7,710 bases of DNA from Limnoraphis robusta CS-951. Lineage in GTDB: Bacteria; Cyanobacteriota; Cyanobacteriia; Cyanobacteriales; Microcoleaceae. Shown here piece after piece: positions 1-6,063 of this stretch. The notes beneath the pieces were generated by a model, which worked only from the letters and a program-made list of their open reading frames with translations, ran no database searches and was not told the DNA's origin. The position numbers were made by a program, and so were the translations under genes. Position 1 is the stretch's first letter, and every line of letters starts with the position of its first letter. The stretch lies in the NCBI RefSeq assembly GCF_000972705.2, contig NZ_LATL02000239.1, forward strand, positions 3,088-10,797, given 5' to 3'.

Positions 1-514
1 GAAAAAAATAGTAATAATGCAGATTGACAAATTCAAACAAATGTGTATTAATAGCAGCGAGAATCACCTCTAATGGTGCGTGGGTCGAAAAGCCAATGTG
101 CTTGACTCGACCATCCTCAAGAGTCTTCTGCACCCCCGACATTCCCCGTATTGCCAGATCGAGATGTTCCCAGGTATTAATACCATGAAGGGCTAAACAA
201 TCGAGGTAATCGAGATTTAGCCGTTCCAAGGATTGATCAACCCCCCGTTCCATCTCGCTCGGATCAGCCGACGGGATAAGTTTTGATGTGATGTAAAGTT
301 GCGATCGCACAACAGGCAACCCAGCTAATAATGCAGCACCCAAATATTGTTCACTATTCCCATACCCTGTTGCCGTCTCGATATGATTAATTCCTTGGGA
401 TACTGCCTGCTGCACTGTATGCCTTGCATTGTCCTCAGACGCCAGATATCGCATGGTTCCAAGCGTTAGAACAGAAAGGCGTAGATCGGTTTTACCAAAC
501 CGCCGATAACGCAT
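1..514 (-). CDS. Aldo/keto reductase, N-terminal 171 residues (cut by window edge)
   Basis: This is an NAD(P)H-dependent oxidoreductase with a TIM-barrel fold; its substrate is unknown. Translating the minus strand from the ATG at 514-512 gives an open frame to the left edge, beginning MRYRRFGKTDLRLSVLTLG, the usual start of this family. The catalytic tetrad positions are visible: E46 (usually Asp) in HIETATGYG, Y51, K78 in ITSKL and H110 in CLALHG. A GFS motif follows in the barrel. The frame covers about half of a typical member. Some cyanobacterial relatives with this N-terminus end in a 4Fe-4S ferredoxin-like domain, but that part would lie outside the window. The gene starts 75 bp behind the stop of the DUF151 gene on the same strand, so co-transcription is possible. 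Family assignment is firm; specific function is not. Confidence 0.9.
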   Translation of the reverse strand, partial: MRYRRFGKTDLRLSVLTLGTMRYLASEDNARHTVQQAVSQGINHIETATGYGNSEQYLGAALLAGLPVVRSQLYITSKLIPSADPSEMERGVDQSLERLNLDYLDCLALHGINTWEHLDLAIRGMSGVQKTLEDGRVKHIGFSTHAPLEVILAAINTHLFEFVNLHYYYFF

Positions 515-589
515 TTTAAAATTCGGATTTTAGATTGAGGAATTGAGCTATATTTTTGTCAATCAAACCATCCATGATCTGAACCCCAA

Positions 590-1099
590 TTACTGGGCCT
601 CATCTTTTTTGCGAAAATCGGAACGTTTGATCAGATCTTGCGGACTCAGGTTGGACACAAACTCCCGAAAAGCACGGCGTTCAGCCTCATCAGCCTCCCG
701 ATCCACCGGAATAGAAGCATCTGCAACTACTTCTTCCATCACCCAAATGGGGGTATCTGTCCGCAAAGCCAGAGCGATCGCATCACTGGGACGAGCATCA
801 ATTTCTTTTTTCAGCTCCCCTTGACGCACAATTAAGACAGCATAAAAGGTATTATCTTGCAGGGAGTGAATCACAACCCGTTCCAAGGTCAGATCCCAAG
901 AATCCATCATACTGACGAACAAATCGTGAGTTAACGGTCTGGGAGGTTTATGGTTTTCCAATGCGCCAATAATCGATCTAGCTTGATCCTGACCAATAAA
1001 AATAGGCAAGGCACGCCGCTCTGAGGCATCCCTCAAAAGAACGATGGGACTGCGAGTAGCAGCATCTAGCGCGATTCCGGCGACTTTCATTTCAATCAT
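590..1099 (-). CDS. Bifunctional nuclease (BFN/DUF151) family protein
   Basis: A 169-residue protein of the BFN/DUF151 family. A plant member has been reported to have DNase and RNase activity; the bacterial role is poorly defined. Family signatures are LPIFIGQDQA (31-40), RPLTHDL (54-60) and DARPSDAIALALR (101-113). The last 40 residues are charged and probably helical, a tail seen in bacterial members. MIEMKVAGIALDA is the usual N-terminus for cyanobacterial homologues, so I keep the ATG at 1099 over the internal ATG at 1090. The gene is divergent from riboflavin synthase, with 202 bp between the starts, and may be co-transcribed with the aldo/keto reductase behind it. Length and composition look intact. 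Family is certain; nuclease activity is inferred from the family only. Confidence 0.93.
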   Translation of the reverse strand: MIEMKVAGIALDAATRSPIVLLRDASERRALPIFIGQDQARSIIGALENHKPPRPLTHDLFVSMMDSWDLTLERVVIHSLQDNTFYAVLIVRQGELKKEIDARPSDAIALALRTDTPIWVMEEVVADASIPVDREADEAERRAFREFVSNLSPQDLIKRSDFRKKDEAQ

Positions 1100-1114
1100 C
1101 GACTCAGCCTCGAT

Positions 1115-1142
1115 AGAATACTTTAGGTAAACGAGTAATCAA
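1115..1142 (-). promoter_or_regulatory. Candidate sigma-70 promoter for the DUF151 gene
   Basis: On the minus strand TTGATT (1142-1137) is followed after 16 bp by TATTCT (1120-1115). Both match the consensus at four of six positions or better. Transcription would start near 1108, giving a very short leader of about 9 nt before the ATG at 1099. Found by eye only. Confidence 0.35.
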
Positions 1143-1210
1143 ACCCGTAGACAGAACATCCTGCATTCCAGTATGCCTTGAAATTCCCTGAAATCAACAA
1201 CAGATTTTTG

Positions 1211-1271
1211 TTTGACAATCTCACCCGTCAAACTCAGCTTTCAGGCAAAACGTGAATCCAGTTTTATTCAC
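1211..1271 (+). promoter_or_regulatory. Two consecutive inverted repeats in the ribE upstream region
   Basis: TTTGAC (1211-1216) pairs with GTCAAA (1227-1232) across 10 bp, and GTGAAT (1252-1257) pairs with ATTCAC (1266-1271) across 8 bp. They lie 30 to 90 bp before the ribE start. Either could be a protein site or an RNA hairpin. TTGACA at 1212-1217 resembles a -35 box, but no good -10 follows at the right distance. I see no FMN riboswitch pattern here. Confidence 0.3.
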
Positions 1272-1301
1272 TTAACATTGATCCCCTACTGAAAAAGTGC
1301 C

Positions 1302-1997
1302 ATGTTCACAGGATTAATTCAAGCATTGGGGAGAATTTTGCCCCTAAGCGACGAACAGTTTCAAATCTCCTGCGTTTCCGGTCAAACTGATTTAATCTTA
1401 GAAGATTTAGCCATCGGTGATAGTGTTGCAGTTAACGGAGTTTGTCTAACTGTCGTCGAAATCATCACCGGGGGTTTTGTCGCTACGGCTTCCCCAGAAA
1501 CCCTACGTCGGACGACGTTAGGACAGGGTTTAGACGGCTACTTCAACCTTGAAACCTCCCTGCGTGCCGGGAGCAAATTAGGTGGACATTTCGTGACAGG
1601 TCATGTTGATGGGATTGGATGTTTACAGTCTTCGGTTCAAACCGCGAGTTCTTGGGAAATGCAGTTTAGCGCCCCTACACAAGCCACCCTATGGCATCAA
1701 CACATTGCTCCTTTCATTGTTCCCAAAGGCAGTATCGCTATTAACGGTATCAGTCTGACGATAGCCGATTGCGATCGCGAAGGGAACTGGTTTGAAGTTG
1801 CTGTTATTCCTCACACTTACAGCCAAACCAATCTAAAGTACCTCAAACCCGGTAGTTGGGTCAATCTCGAAGCGGACATCCTGGGGAAATATGTTGCCAA
1901 ATTCCTGAGAACTCCTGCCGTTTTCAACGAAATGCCCTCAATTTCTACAATAGAAGATATTACCCCCGAATTTCTCGCTGAACATGGATTTAGTTAA
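1302..1997 (+). CDS. ribE: Riboflavin synthase, alpha subunit
   Basis: Catalyses the last step of riboflavin synthesis: dismutation of two 6,7-dimethyl-8-ribityllumazine molecules into riboflavin and a pyrimidinedione. The enzyme is a cytosolic homotrimer. It starts with the invariant MFTGLI and consists of two similar lumazine-binding barrels. The first (about 1-97) carries VNGVCLT (44-50) with the conserved S41 and C48; the second (about 98-200) carries GHFVTGHVDG (95-104, with H102) and INGISLT (147-153), closing with NLEADILGKYV (188-198). At 231 residues it is slightly longer than the common 200-220; the extra tail of about 30 residues after the KYVAK motif is acidic and of unknown role. 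It is divergent from the DUF151 gene, and a repeat island begins 19 bp after its stop. The symbol is ribC in some species. Confidence 0.97.
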   Translation: MFTGLIQALGRILPLSDEQFQISCVSGQTDLILEDLAIGDSVAVNGVCLTVVEIITGGFVATASPETLRRTTLGQGLDGYFNLETSLRAGSKLGGHFVTGHVDGIGCLQSSVQTASSWEMQFSAPTQATLWHQHIAPFIVPKGSIAINGISLTIADCDREGNWFEVAVIPHTYSQTNLKYLKPGSWVNLEADILGKYVAKFLRTPAVFNEMPSISTIEDITPEFLAEHGFS

Positions 1998-2019
1998 GGG
2001 AACAGGTAACAGTTTTGTA

Positions 2020-2076
2020 GGGGCGGGTTCCGCTTAGATCTATGTCTGTTATCAATAGCCTGTGTAAACCCGCCCT
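2020..2076. repeat. 57-bp GGGGCGGGTT/AACCCGCCCT element, copy 1
   Basis: Begins GGGGCGGGTT and ends AACCCGCCCT, with 37 bp between. It has the same total length as the copies at 4668-4724 and 7491-7547 and aligns with them without gaps; against the 7491 copy I count 23 of 37 internal positions identical. The near-palindromic ends would form a 9-10 bp stem in RNA. Confidence 0.8.
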
Positions 2077-2085
2077 CTTGATCTC

Positions 2086-2242
2086 CCCATCTGCGGGGCG
2101 CGCCTCCCCTGAGATCTATGTCTGTTATCAATAGCCTGTGTAAACCTCCCGATGTTCCCATCTGCGGGGCGCGCCTCCCCTGAGATCTATGTCTGTTATC
2201 AATAGCCTGTGTAAACCTCCCGATGTTCCCATCTGCGGGGCG
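2086..2242. repeat. 71-bp perfect tandem repeat, about 2.2 copies
   Basis: The sequence from 2086 to 2242 repeats with a period of exactly 71 bp and no mismatches. Each unit contains a copy of the inner part of the 57-bp element (TATGTCTGTTATCAATAGCC), but its terminal arms have changed to GGGGCGCGCCTCCCC and AACCTCCC. The related stretch in copy 1 lies 76 bp before the second. Identity between copies points to recent duplication. Confidence 0.88.
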
Positions 2243-2294
2243 GGTTTATGTAACTTATTTCTAGGAATAGATACATCATTGCAGAACCCGCCCC
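2237..2294. repeat. 58-bp GGGGCGGGTT/AACCCGCCCC element
   Basis: Ten-bp perfect inverted ends (2237-2246 and 2285-2294) enclose 38 bp that is itself partly palindromic (ATGTA with TACAT, TATT with AATA). It shares ends with the 57-bp elements, but its interior is clearly different, so it may be a subfamily. Confidence 0.7.
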
Positions 2295-2321
2295 TACATG
2301 ACTCCCCTATCTTGATCGATC

Positions 2322-4052
2322 ATGCAACCTGTTGACTACACCACTCTGCTCGCCACTTGTACAGAACTTCGAGAACAATGGCTTCCCGCCCGTCTCGAAC
2401 AAGTTTATCAACGCGATCGCTTTACCATTTCCCTGCTGTTACGCACGCTTAAGGGTAAAGGATGGCTAGATATTTCTTGGCACCCCCAAGCCGCCCGAAT
2501 GTGTATCGGTGATCCGCCTCCTCGCGTACCCGATACGTTTACCTTTAGCGATCAACTGCGACATCAGTTAAGCGGTTTAGCCTTAGTTGCGATCGCGGAA
2601 GTTTCACCTTGGGAAAGGGTGTTAGACTTGCAATTTGCTAAACGCCCCGGAGAAAGCGCCCTTTGGCATCTCTACGTCGAGGTGATGAGCAAATACAGTA
2701 ATGTTGTCTTAACCGGACAAGATAACCTAATTGTCACAACAGCACATCAAGTCAGTAGTCAACAGTCGAGTGTTCGCCCGATCCAAACCAGTCAACCCTA
2801 CGAACTCCCGCCCAGTCTCACCGATCCCATTCCTCGGTTGAGTGAACCTCTAGATCAATGGCAACGACGAGTCAGTTTAATTCCCGGTTCCCTCAAGCGT
2901 CAACTCCTCAAAACCTATCGAGGCTTGAGTTCAGCTTTAATTTTAGCAATGGTTCAAGCTGCCGGACTCGATGGAGATCGTTCAACCGATAGCCTCAGCG
3001 ATGCGGAATGGACTCGTTTATTTGAATGTTGGTGTCAATGGTTAGAAGCCTTAGAAAAATCTAACTTTTATCCCCATTTTACAGAAACCGGATATTCTGT
3101 GATTGCTTGGAATCATACCCCAACTCAACCGTCTATTAAAACGGTTCAAGAACTGCTCAACTGTTATTATACTGCCGAACTTAACCAACAAGACTTTCAG
3201 CAACTCCGCCATCAAATTAGCCAAAAACTCAACAATCTTCTCAGTAAATTACGCCAAAAAGCTGACGGGTTTATTCAACGTCTCAAACAATCGGACAATG
3301 CAGATATTTATCGAACTCAAGCCGATTTATTAATGGCTTCTCTGCAAGAATGGAAACCCGGAATGACAAGTATAATATTATCTGACTTTGAAACCGGAGA
3401 ACCCGTTAAAATTCCCCTCGAACCCGAAAAAAATGCCGTTCAAAATGCCCAAGCCTATTATAAACGTCATCAAAAGTTAAAACGCGCTAGAATAGCCGTT
3501 GAACCGCTTTTAGCCGAAGTAAAAGCCGAAATTGATTATTTAGAACAAGTCGAAGCCGCGATCGCTCAAATTGAATCTTATCAAACCTCAGAAGATTTAC
3601 AAACTCTCGCAGAAATTCGCGACGAACTCACCCAACAAGGCTATTTTAATACACCCGGTTATCAAAATCGAGCAACCACTGAAACCGAATTTCATCGGTA
3701 TAAAACCCCTACTGGTTTTGAATTATTAGTTGGACGAAATAACCGCCAAAATGATTTATTGACTTCAAAAATTGCGGGAGATTATGACTTGTGGTTTCAT
3801 AGCCAGGAAATTCCCGGAAGCCATGTATTGTTACGACTCAGCGCCGGGGACGTCCCCGAAGAAAAAGATTTGCAGTTTGTAGCGAATTTAACAGCATATC
3901 ATAGCCGCGCTCGTCAGAGTGAACAGGTTCCCGTGATTTATACAAAACCCAAACACGTCTATAAACCCAAAGGATCAAAACCCGGAATGGTCATCTATAA
4001 GCATGAAACCGTGATCTGGGGGAATCCTCAAGCGGCGATCGCCAAGCCATAG
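2322..4052 (+). CDS. rqcH: NFACT family protein RqcH (Rqc2 homologue)
   Basis: A bacterial ribosome quality-control factor. In Bacillus subtilis RqcH binds the obstructed 50S subunit with peptidyl-tRNA and adds C-terminal alanine tails that mark the stalled chain for degradation. The 576 residues show the full layout: NFACT-N (about 1-170), a helix-hairpin-helix region (about 175-230), a helical coiled-coil arm rich in Gln, Lys and Glu (about 280-440) and NFACT-R (about 455-565) with LVGRNNRQND starting near 469 and the KPKGSKPG signature. W97-E98-R99 stands where B. subtilis has the required D97-R98 pair, and E120-V121-M122 matches its E121-I-M. Older annotations call such proteins fibronectin-binding. 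There is no clear Shine-Dalgarno site before the ATG at 2322, but MQPVDYTTL is the expected start. Four HIP1 sites lie within the gene. Confidence 0.93.
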   Translation: MQPVDYTTLLATCTELREQWLPARLEQVYQRDRFTISLLLRTLKGKGWLDISWHPQAARMCIGDPPPRVPDTFTFSDQLRHQLSGLALVAIAEVSPWERVLDLQFAKRPGESALWHLYVEVMSKYSNVVLTGQDNLIVTTAHQVSSQQSSVRPIQTSQPYELPPSLTDPIPRLSEPLDQWQRRVSLIPGSLKRQLLKTYRGLSSALILAMVQAAGLDGDRSTDSLSDAEWTRLFECWCQWLEALEKSNFYPHFTETGYSVIAWNHTPTQPSIKTVQELLNCYYTAELNQQDFQQLRHQISQKLNNLLSKLRQKADGFIQRLKQSDNADIYRTQADLLMASLQEWKPGMTSIILSDFETGEPVKIPLEPEKNAVQNAQAYYKRHQKLKRARIAVEPLLAEVKAEIDYLEQVEAAIAQIESYQTSEDLQTLAEIRDELTQQGYFNTPGYQNRATTETEFHRYKTPTGFELLVGRNNRQNDLLTSKIAGDYDLWFHSQEIPGSHVLLRLSAGDVPEEKDLQFVANLTAYHSRARQSEQVPVIYTKPKHVYKPKGSKPGMVIYKHETVIWGNPQAAIAKP

Positions 4053-4125
4053 ACTGCTGAAACGATACCCCAACACCTACTTCTAGAGGATGAGTGAAAA
4101 TACTATCGGAAAAATTGGTGTTTTT

Positions 4126-4134
4126 TGTTACAAT
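4126..4134 (+). promoter_or_regulatory. Extended -10 promoter for the candidate small RNA
   Basis: TGTTACAAT has a TG one base before a TACAAT hexamer, the extended -10 arrangement. No convincing -35 is present at 16-18 bp spacing. Transcription would begin around 4141-4143, just before the 8-bp closing stem of the RNA. Confidence 0.5.
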
Positions 4135-4140
4135 CGAGAA

Positions 4141-4266
4141 TTAGGGAGATTTGAGAACTCCAACCCGCAGGTTGCATGGGAACGCACCTCCTGGGTTAGC
4201 CTCAAATCGAAACAACAACGGTGCTTTTCATTGTGATAAAAGACCAGTTTCGGCTGGTCTTTTTAT
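4141..4266 (+). ncRNA. Candidate structured small RNA, about 126 nt
   Basis: GATTTGAG (4148-4155) pairs perfectly with CTCAAATC (4201-4208). Inside, AACCC (4162-4166) pairs with GGGTT (4193-4197), then AGG/TTGC (4169-4175, one bulged T) pairs with GCACCT (4184-4189), leaving the 8-nt loop ATGGGAAC. A linker of about 32 nt (4209-4240), A-rich at its start and apparently unpaired, leads to a strong terminator. With an extended -10 just upstream this forms a complete transcription unit. I do not recognise the family: it lacks the Yfr1 core ACTCCTCACACC and the GGAAACA loop I associate with Yfr2, and it is not SRP RNA. An untranslated leader for the downstream gene is unlikely because the terminator intervenes. 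The 5' end is inferred. Confidence 0.65.
4241..4265 (+). terminator. Rho-independent terminator of the small RNA
   Basis: AGACCAG (4241-4247) and CTGGTCT (4254-4260) form a 7-bp perfect stem around TTTCGG, followed by TTTTATTTT. An A run before the stem could let it also work on the opposite strand. Confidence 0.88.
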
Positions 4267-4355
4267 TTTAATGCTTAAATCTCAATCTGAGTTCAACCTT
4301 TTGACAGAAACCGACGTGACGAATTTGATCTCAATATAGAGAACTCATCTCAGAG

Positions 4356-4390
4356 GTCTATCTACTGATTACAATATGGGTTAGATAGAC
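4356..4390 (+). promoter_or_regulatory. Inverted repeat enclosing a -10 box upstream of the 74-aa gene
   Basis: GTCTATCT (4356-4363) is the exact reverse complement of AGATAGAC (4383-4390). The 19 bp between them contain TACAAT at 4370-4375, a good -10 hexamer, placing the start of transcription near 4382 and the ATG about 38 nt later. This geometry suits a repressor or activator site over the promoter, though it could also form an RNA hairpin from an upstream start. A separate TTGACA at 4301-4306 with TTTGAT 17 bp later is a weaker alternative promoter. Confidence 0.45.
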
Positions 4391-4419
4391 TTTAGCCTAA
4401 ACCCCTATAAACAAAAAAT

Positions 4420-4644
4420 ATGAATCCTAAAAAACTACTGGGTATTTTGTTCTTACTGTTAGTCGCTATTTTTATCACATCCGGCGATACCTATGAGTTT
4501 CTCCCCAAACCCGCTAGAGAAGCCAGCGTCAAAAGTCGAGAATTCATCGTCGGTTTATGGCCTGACTGGTTAAGACCAAGAGACCTAGATGCCCAACGAG
4601 AGAAAGAAATTGAACAGTTACAAAAAGGAGGAGGTAAACCCTAA
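4420..4644 (+). CDS. Small membrane-anchored hypothetical protein, 74 aa
   Basis: I do not recognise a named family. The protein begins MNPKK, followed by a hydrophobic segment (residues 6-20, LLGILFLLLVAIFIT), then a soluble part of about 54 residues that is first mixed and tryptophan-bearing (LWPDWLRPRD, 46-55) and then highly charged and probably helical (EKEIEQLQK). There is no lipobox cysteine and no obvious signal-peptidase site, so a single-pass anchor is more likely than export. The frame has its own promoter-like site and runs between the small RNA terminator and a 57-bp repeat, convergent with ilvC. There is no Shine-Dalgarno site; ATG at 4420 is the only sensible start because it gives the positive-then-hydrophobic pattern. 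Reality of the gene is likely, function unknown. Confidence 0.75.
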   Translation: MNPKKLLGILFLLLVAIFITSGDTYEFLPKPAREASVKSREFIVGLWPDWLRPRDLDAQREKEIEQLQKGGGKP

Positions 4645-4667
4645 CCACCTCACCAGTGACTTAGGTA

Positions 4668-4724
4668 GGGGCGGGTTCAGTCACAATCTCTGTTTCTGAC
4701 AAACAACCTAAATCAACCCGCCCT
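4668..4724. repeat. 57-bp GGGGCGGGTT/AACCCGCCCT element, copy 2
   Basis: Same ends and same 57-bp length as copy 1. Its 37 internal bases align without gaps with those of the 7491 copy, 23 identical by my count. It lies between two convergent genes (the 74-aa gene and ilvC), so its stem could help end transcripts from either side, although no T tract follows the arms. Confidence 0.78.
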
Positions 4725-4748
4725 CAGCAGTGACCCGTTAAGAGTTTT

Positions 4749-4771
4749 TTCCCTATTCCCTGTTCCCTGTT
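4749..4771. repeat. Short heptamer repeat TTCCCTR
   Basis: TTCCCTA, TTCCCTG, TTCCCTG and a trailing TT stand in series 7 bp beyond the ilvC stop. Short tandem heptamers of this sort are common between genes in filamentous cyanobacteria. No function is implied. Confidence 0.7.
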
Positions 4772-4778
4772 GACTGAA

Positions 4779-5774
4779 TTATTTCTTTTTCAGCCAGCTA
4801 AACATCGCCCGTAAATCTTTTCCGACAGCTTCGATGGGATGTTCTGCTTCTTTGCGACGCATAGCCGTAAACCCAGGTTTACCCGATTGATTTTCCAGGA
4901 CAAACTCTCGCGCAAATTGACCAGTTTGAATCTCTTTCAAAATTTTACGCATTTCTGCGCGCGTTTCATCAGTAATAATCCGGGGGCCGCGTGTATAATC
5001 GCCGTATTCTGCCGTATTAGAAATACTATCGCGCATATTAGCTAAACCGCCCTCAACCACCAAGTCAACAATTAATTTAACTTCGTGTAAGCATTCAAAA
5101 TAAGCCAATTCCGGTTGATAACCCGCCTCTACCAACGTCTCAAACCCCGATTTGATCAATTCACTCAAACCACCACACAACACCACCTGTTCCCCAAATA
5201 AATCGGTTTCAGTTTCTTCACGGAATGTGGTTTGTAAAATTCCCCCTCTAGTTCCACCAATCCCTTTAGCATAAGCCATTGCGCGATCGCGAGCTTGACC
5301 GGAAGCATCTTGATAAACGGCAAACAAACAAGGTACCCCTTGTCCTTCTTGATAAGTCCGACGAACGAGATGACCAGGGCCTTTGGGCGCCACCATAATC
5401 ACGTCTACTTCCGGTGGGGGGACAACTTGACCAAAATGAATATTAAAGCCATGAGCAAAGGCTACAATTTTACCAGCGCCCAGATGGGGTTCAATTTCAG
5501 TTTTGTAAACGGTTTTCTGGACTTCATCCGGCAGCAGAATCATAATCAAGTCTGCTACTTCTGCGGCTTTGTCTACTGGATGAACCGTCAACCCCTCATC
5601 TTTGGCTTTGAGGGCGGACTTGCTACCCGGATACAGCCCAACGACTACGTTTAAGCCACTATCTTTGAGGTTGAGGGCGTGGGCGTGACCTTGGGAACCA
5701 TAACCAATAATTGCAATTGTTTTATCTGCCAGTAAATCTAGATTGGCATCTGCATCATAATACATCCGAGCCAT
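4779..5774 (-). CDS. ilvC: Ketol-acid reductoisomerase (class I)
   Basis: Second common step of branched-chain amino acid synthesis: isomerisation and NADPH-dependent reduction of acetolactate or acetohydroxybutyrate to the dihydroxy acids, using two magnesium ions. The 331-residue length is typical of class I. The Rossmann motif [10 protein letters not shown] (24-33) is followed by the cofactor loop GLYPGSKS (46-53), whose serines S51 and S53 suit NADPH. H108 and the metal ligands D191, E195, E227 and E231 are all present, as is S252 near the substrate. The start [15 protein letters not shown] is standard, and AGGAG (5788-5784) lies 9 bp before the ATG. It is divergent from ridA and convergent with the 74-aa gene. 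All key residues are intact, so it should be active. Confidence 0.98.
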   Translation of the reverse strand: MARMYYDADANLDLLADKTIAIIGYGSQGHAHALNLKDSGLNVVVGLYPGSKSALKAKDEGLTVHPVDKAAEVADLIMILLPDEVQKTVYKTEIEPHLGAGKIVAFAHGFNIHFGQVVPPPEVDVIMVAPKGPGHLVRRTYQEGQGVPCLFAVYQDASGQARDRAMAYAKGIGGTRGGILQTTFREETETDLFGEQVVLCGGLSELIKSGFETLVEAGYQPELAYFECLHEVKLIVDLVVEGGLANMRDSISNTAEYGDYTRGPRIITDETRAEMRKILKEIQTGQFAREFVLENQSGKPGFTAMRRKEAEHPIEAVGKDLRAMFSWLKKK

Positions 5775-5783
5775 AGTGGGGAT

Positions 5784-5788
5784 CTCCT
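5784..5788 (-). promoter_or_regulatory. ilvC: Shine-Dalgarno site of ilvC
   Basis: AGGAG on the minus strand lies 9 bp before the ATG at 5774-5772. It is one of the few clear ribosome sites in this window and supports the chosen start. Confidence 0.7.
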
Positions 5789-5826
5789 ATCCTAACTTGT
5801 GAGGGGGGAAGTGCAAAACTTTTATC

Positions 5827-5977
5827 CTATCACAAGTCGGTCACACACTTAAGGAGTAAACAATATAGCAATTCTATTTAATTTTTAAACTGACTTCGGT
5901 GCCTTACTAGAGATTGAATCGCACTTTGAGTCAATCACCCTATTGTAACACACCCTAATCATCTATCACAAGTCGGT
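5827..5977. repeat. 15-bp direct repeat CTATCACAAGTCGGT, two copies
   Basis: The identical 15-mer occurs at 5827-5841 and 5963-5977, 136 bp apart, in the region between ilvC and ridA. On the minus strand it reads ACCGACTTGTGATAG. The right copy supplies the TTGTGA of the best ilvC promoter candidate; the left copy lies in the resulting leader, 53 bp before the ATG. A pair this long is unlikely by chance in 290 bp and may mark a shared regulator site. Confidence 0.6.
5942..5971 (-). promoter_or_regulatory. Candidate sigma-70 promoter for ilvC
   Basis: On the minus strand TTGTGA (5971-5966) and TACAAT (5947-5942) are separated by 18 bp. Transcription from about 5935 would give an ilvC leader of about 160 nt. 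A second, weaker candidate nearer the gene is TTTAAA (5889-5884) with TATATT (5867-5862), spacing 16. I found no leader peptide rich in Leu, Ile or Val in the leader. Confidence 0.45.
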
Positions 5978-6063
5978 GATGCGATTTAAAGATTCAACAA
6001 TAGGATAAAATCAATAAACCTGAAGAATCAAAATTTGAAGCTTTTCTATCGCAATTATTAACC

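Larger units (their letters stand above)
2016..2298. repeat. Composite repeat island with 15-bp perfect inverted ends
   Basis: Most of the 324 bp between ribE and rqcH is one repeat island. TGTAGGGGCGGGTTC at 2016-2030 is the exact reverse complement of 2284-2298. Inside lie, in order, an intact 57-bp element (2020-2076), a 71-bp perfect tandem repeat (2086-2242) and a 58-bp element (2237-2294). No protein gene is supported here. It looks like a dispersed element that grew by unequal recombination. Confidence 0.85.

Noticed and set aside
543..835. Plus-strand frames opposite the DUF151 gene
   Set aside because: They are antisense to a well-recognised conserved protein and have Ser/Arg-rich, family-less sequences.
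1100..1301. FMN riboswitch upstream of ribE
   Set aside because: No conserved RFN segments are visible in the 202 bp before the start.
1998..2321. Transposon with coding capacity behind ribE
   Set aside because: Inverted ends are present, but the interior has no reading frame and is entirely accounted for by short repeats.
3103..3333. 76-codon frame inside rqcH
   Set aside because: Out of frame within a conserved gene; low-complexity, Asn/Leu/Ile-rich peptide with no start signal.
4141..4266. Yfr1, Yfr2 or SRP RNA identity for the small RNA
   Set aside because: The ACTCCTCACACC core, the GGAAACA loop and the SRP tetraloop region are all absent, so no known name is justified.
4151..4339. 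62-codon reading frame on the plus strand
   Set aside because: It lies across the small RNA hairpin, its terminator and the following spacer, with a peptide of no family character. The RNA explains the sequence better.
4839..5654. Plus-strand frames inside ilvC
   Set aside because: Antisense to a fully intact ketol-acid reductoisomerase; no independent coding evidence.
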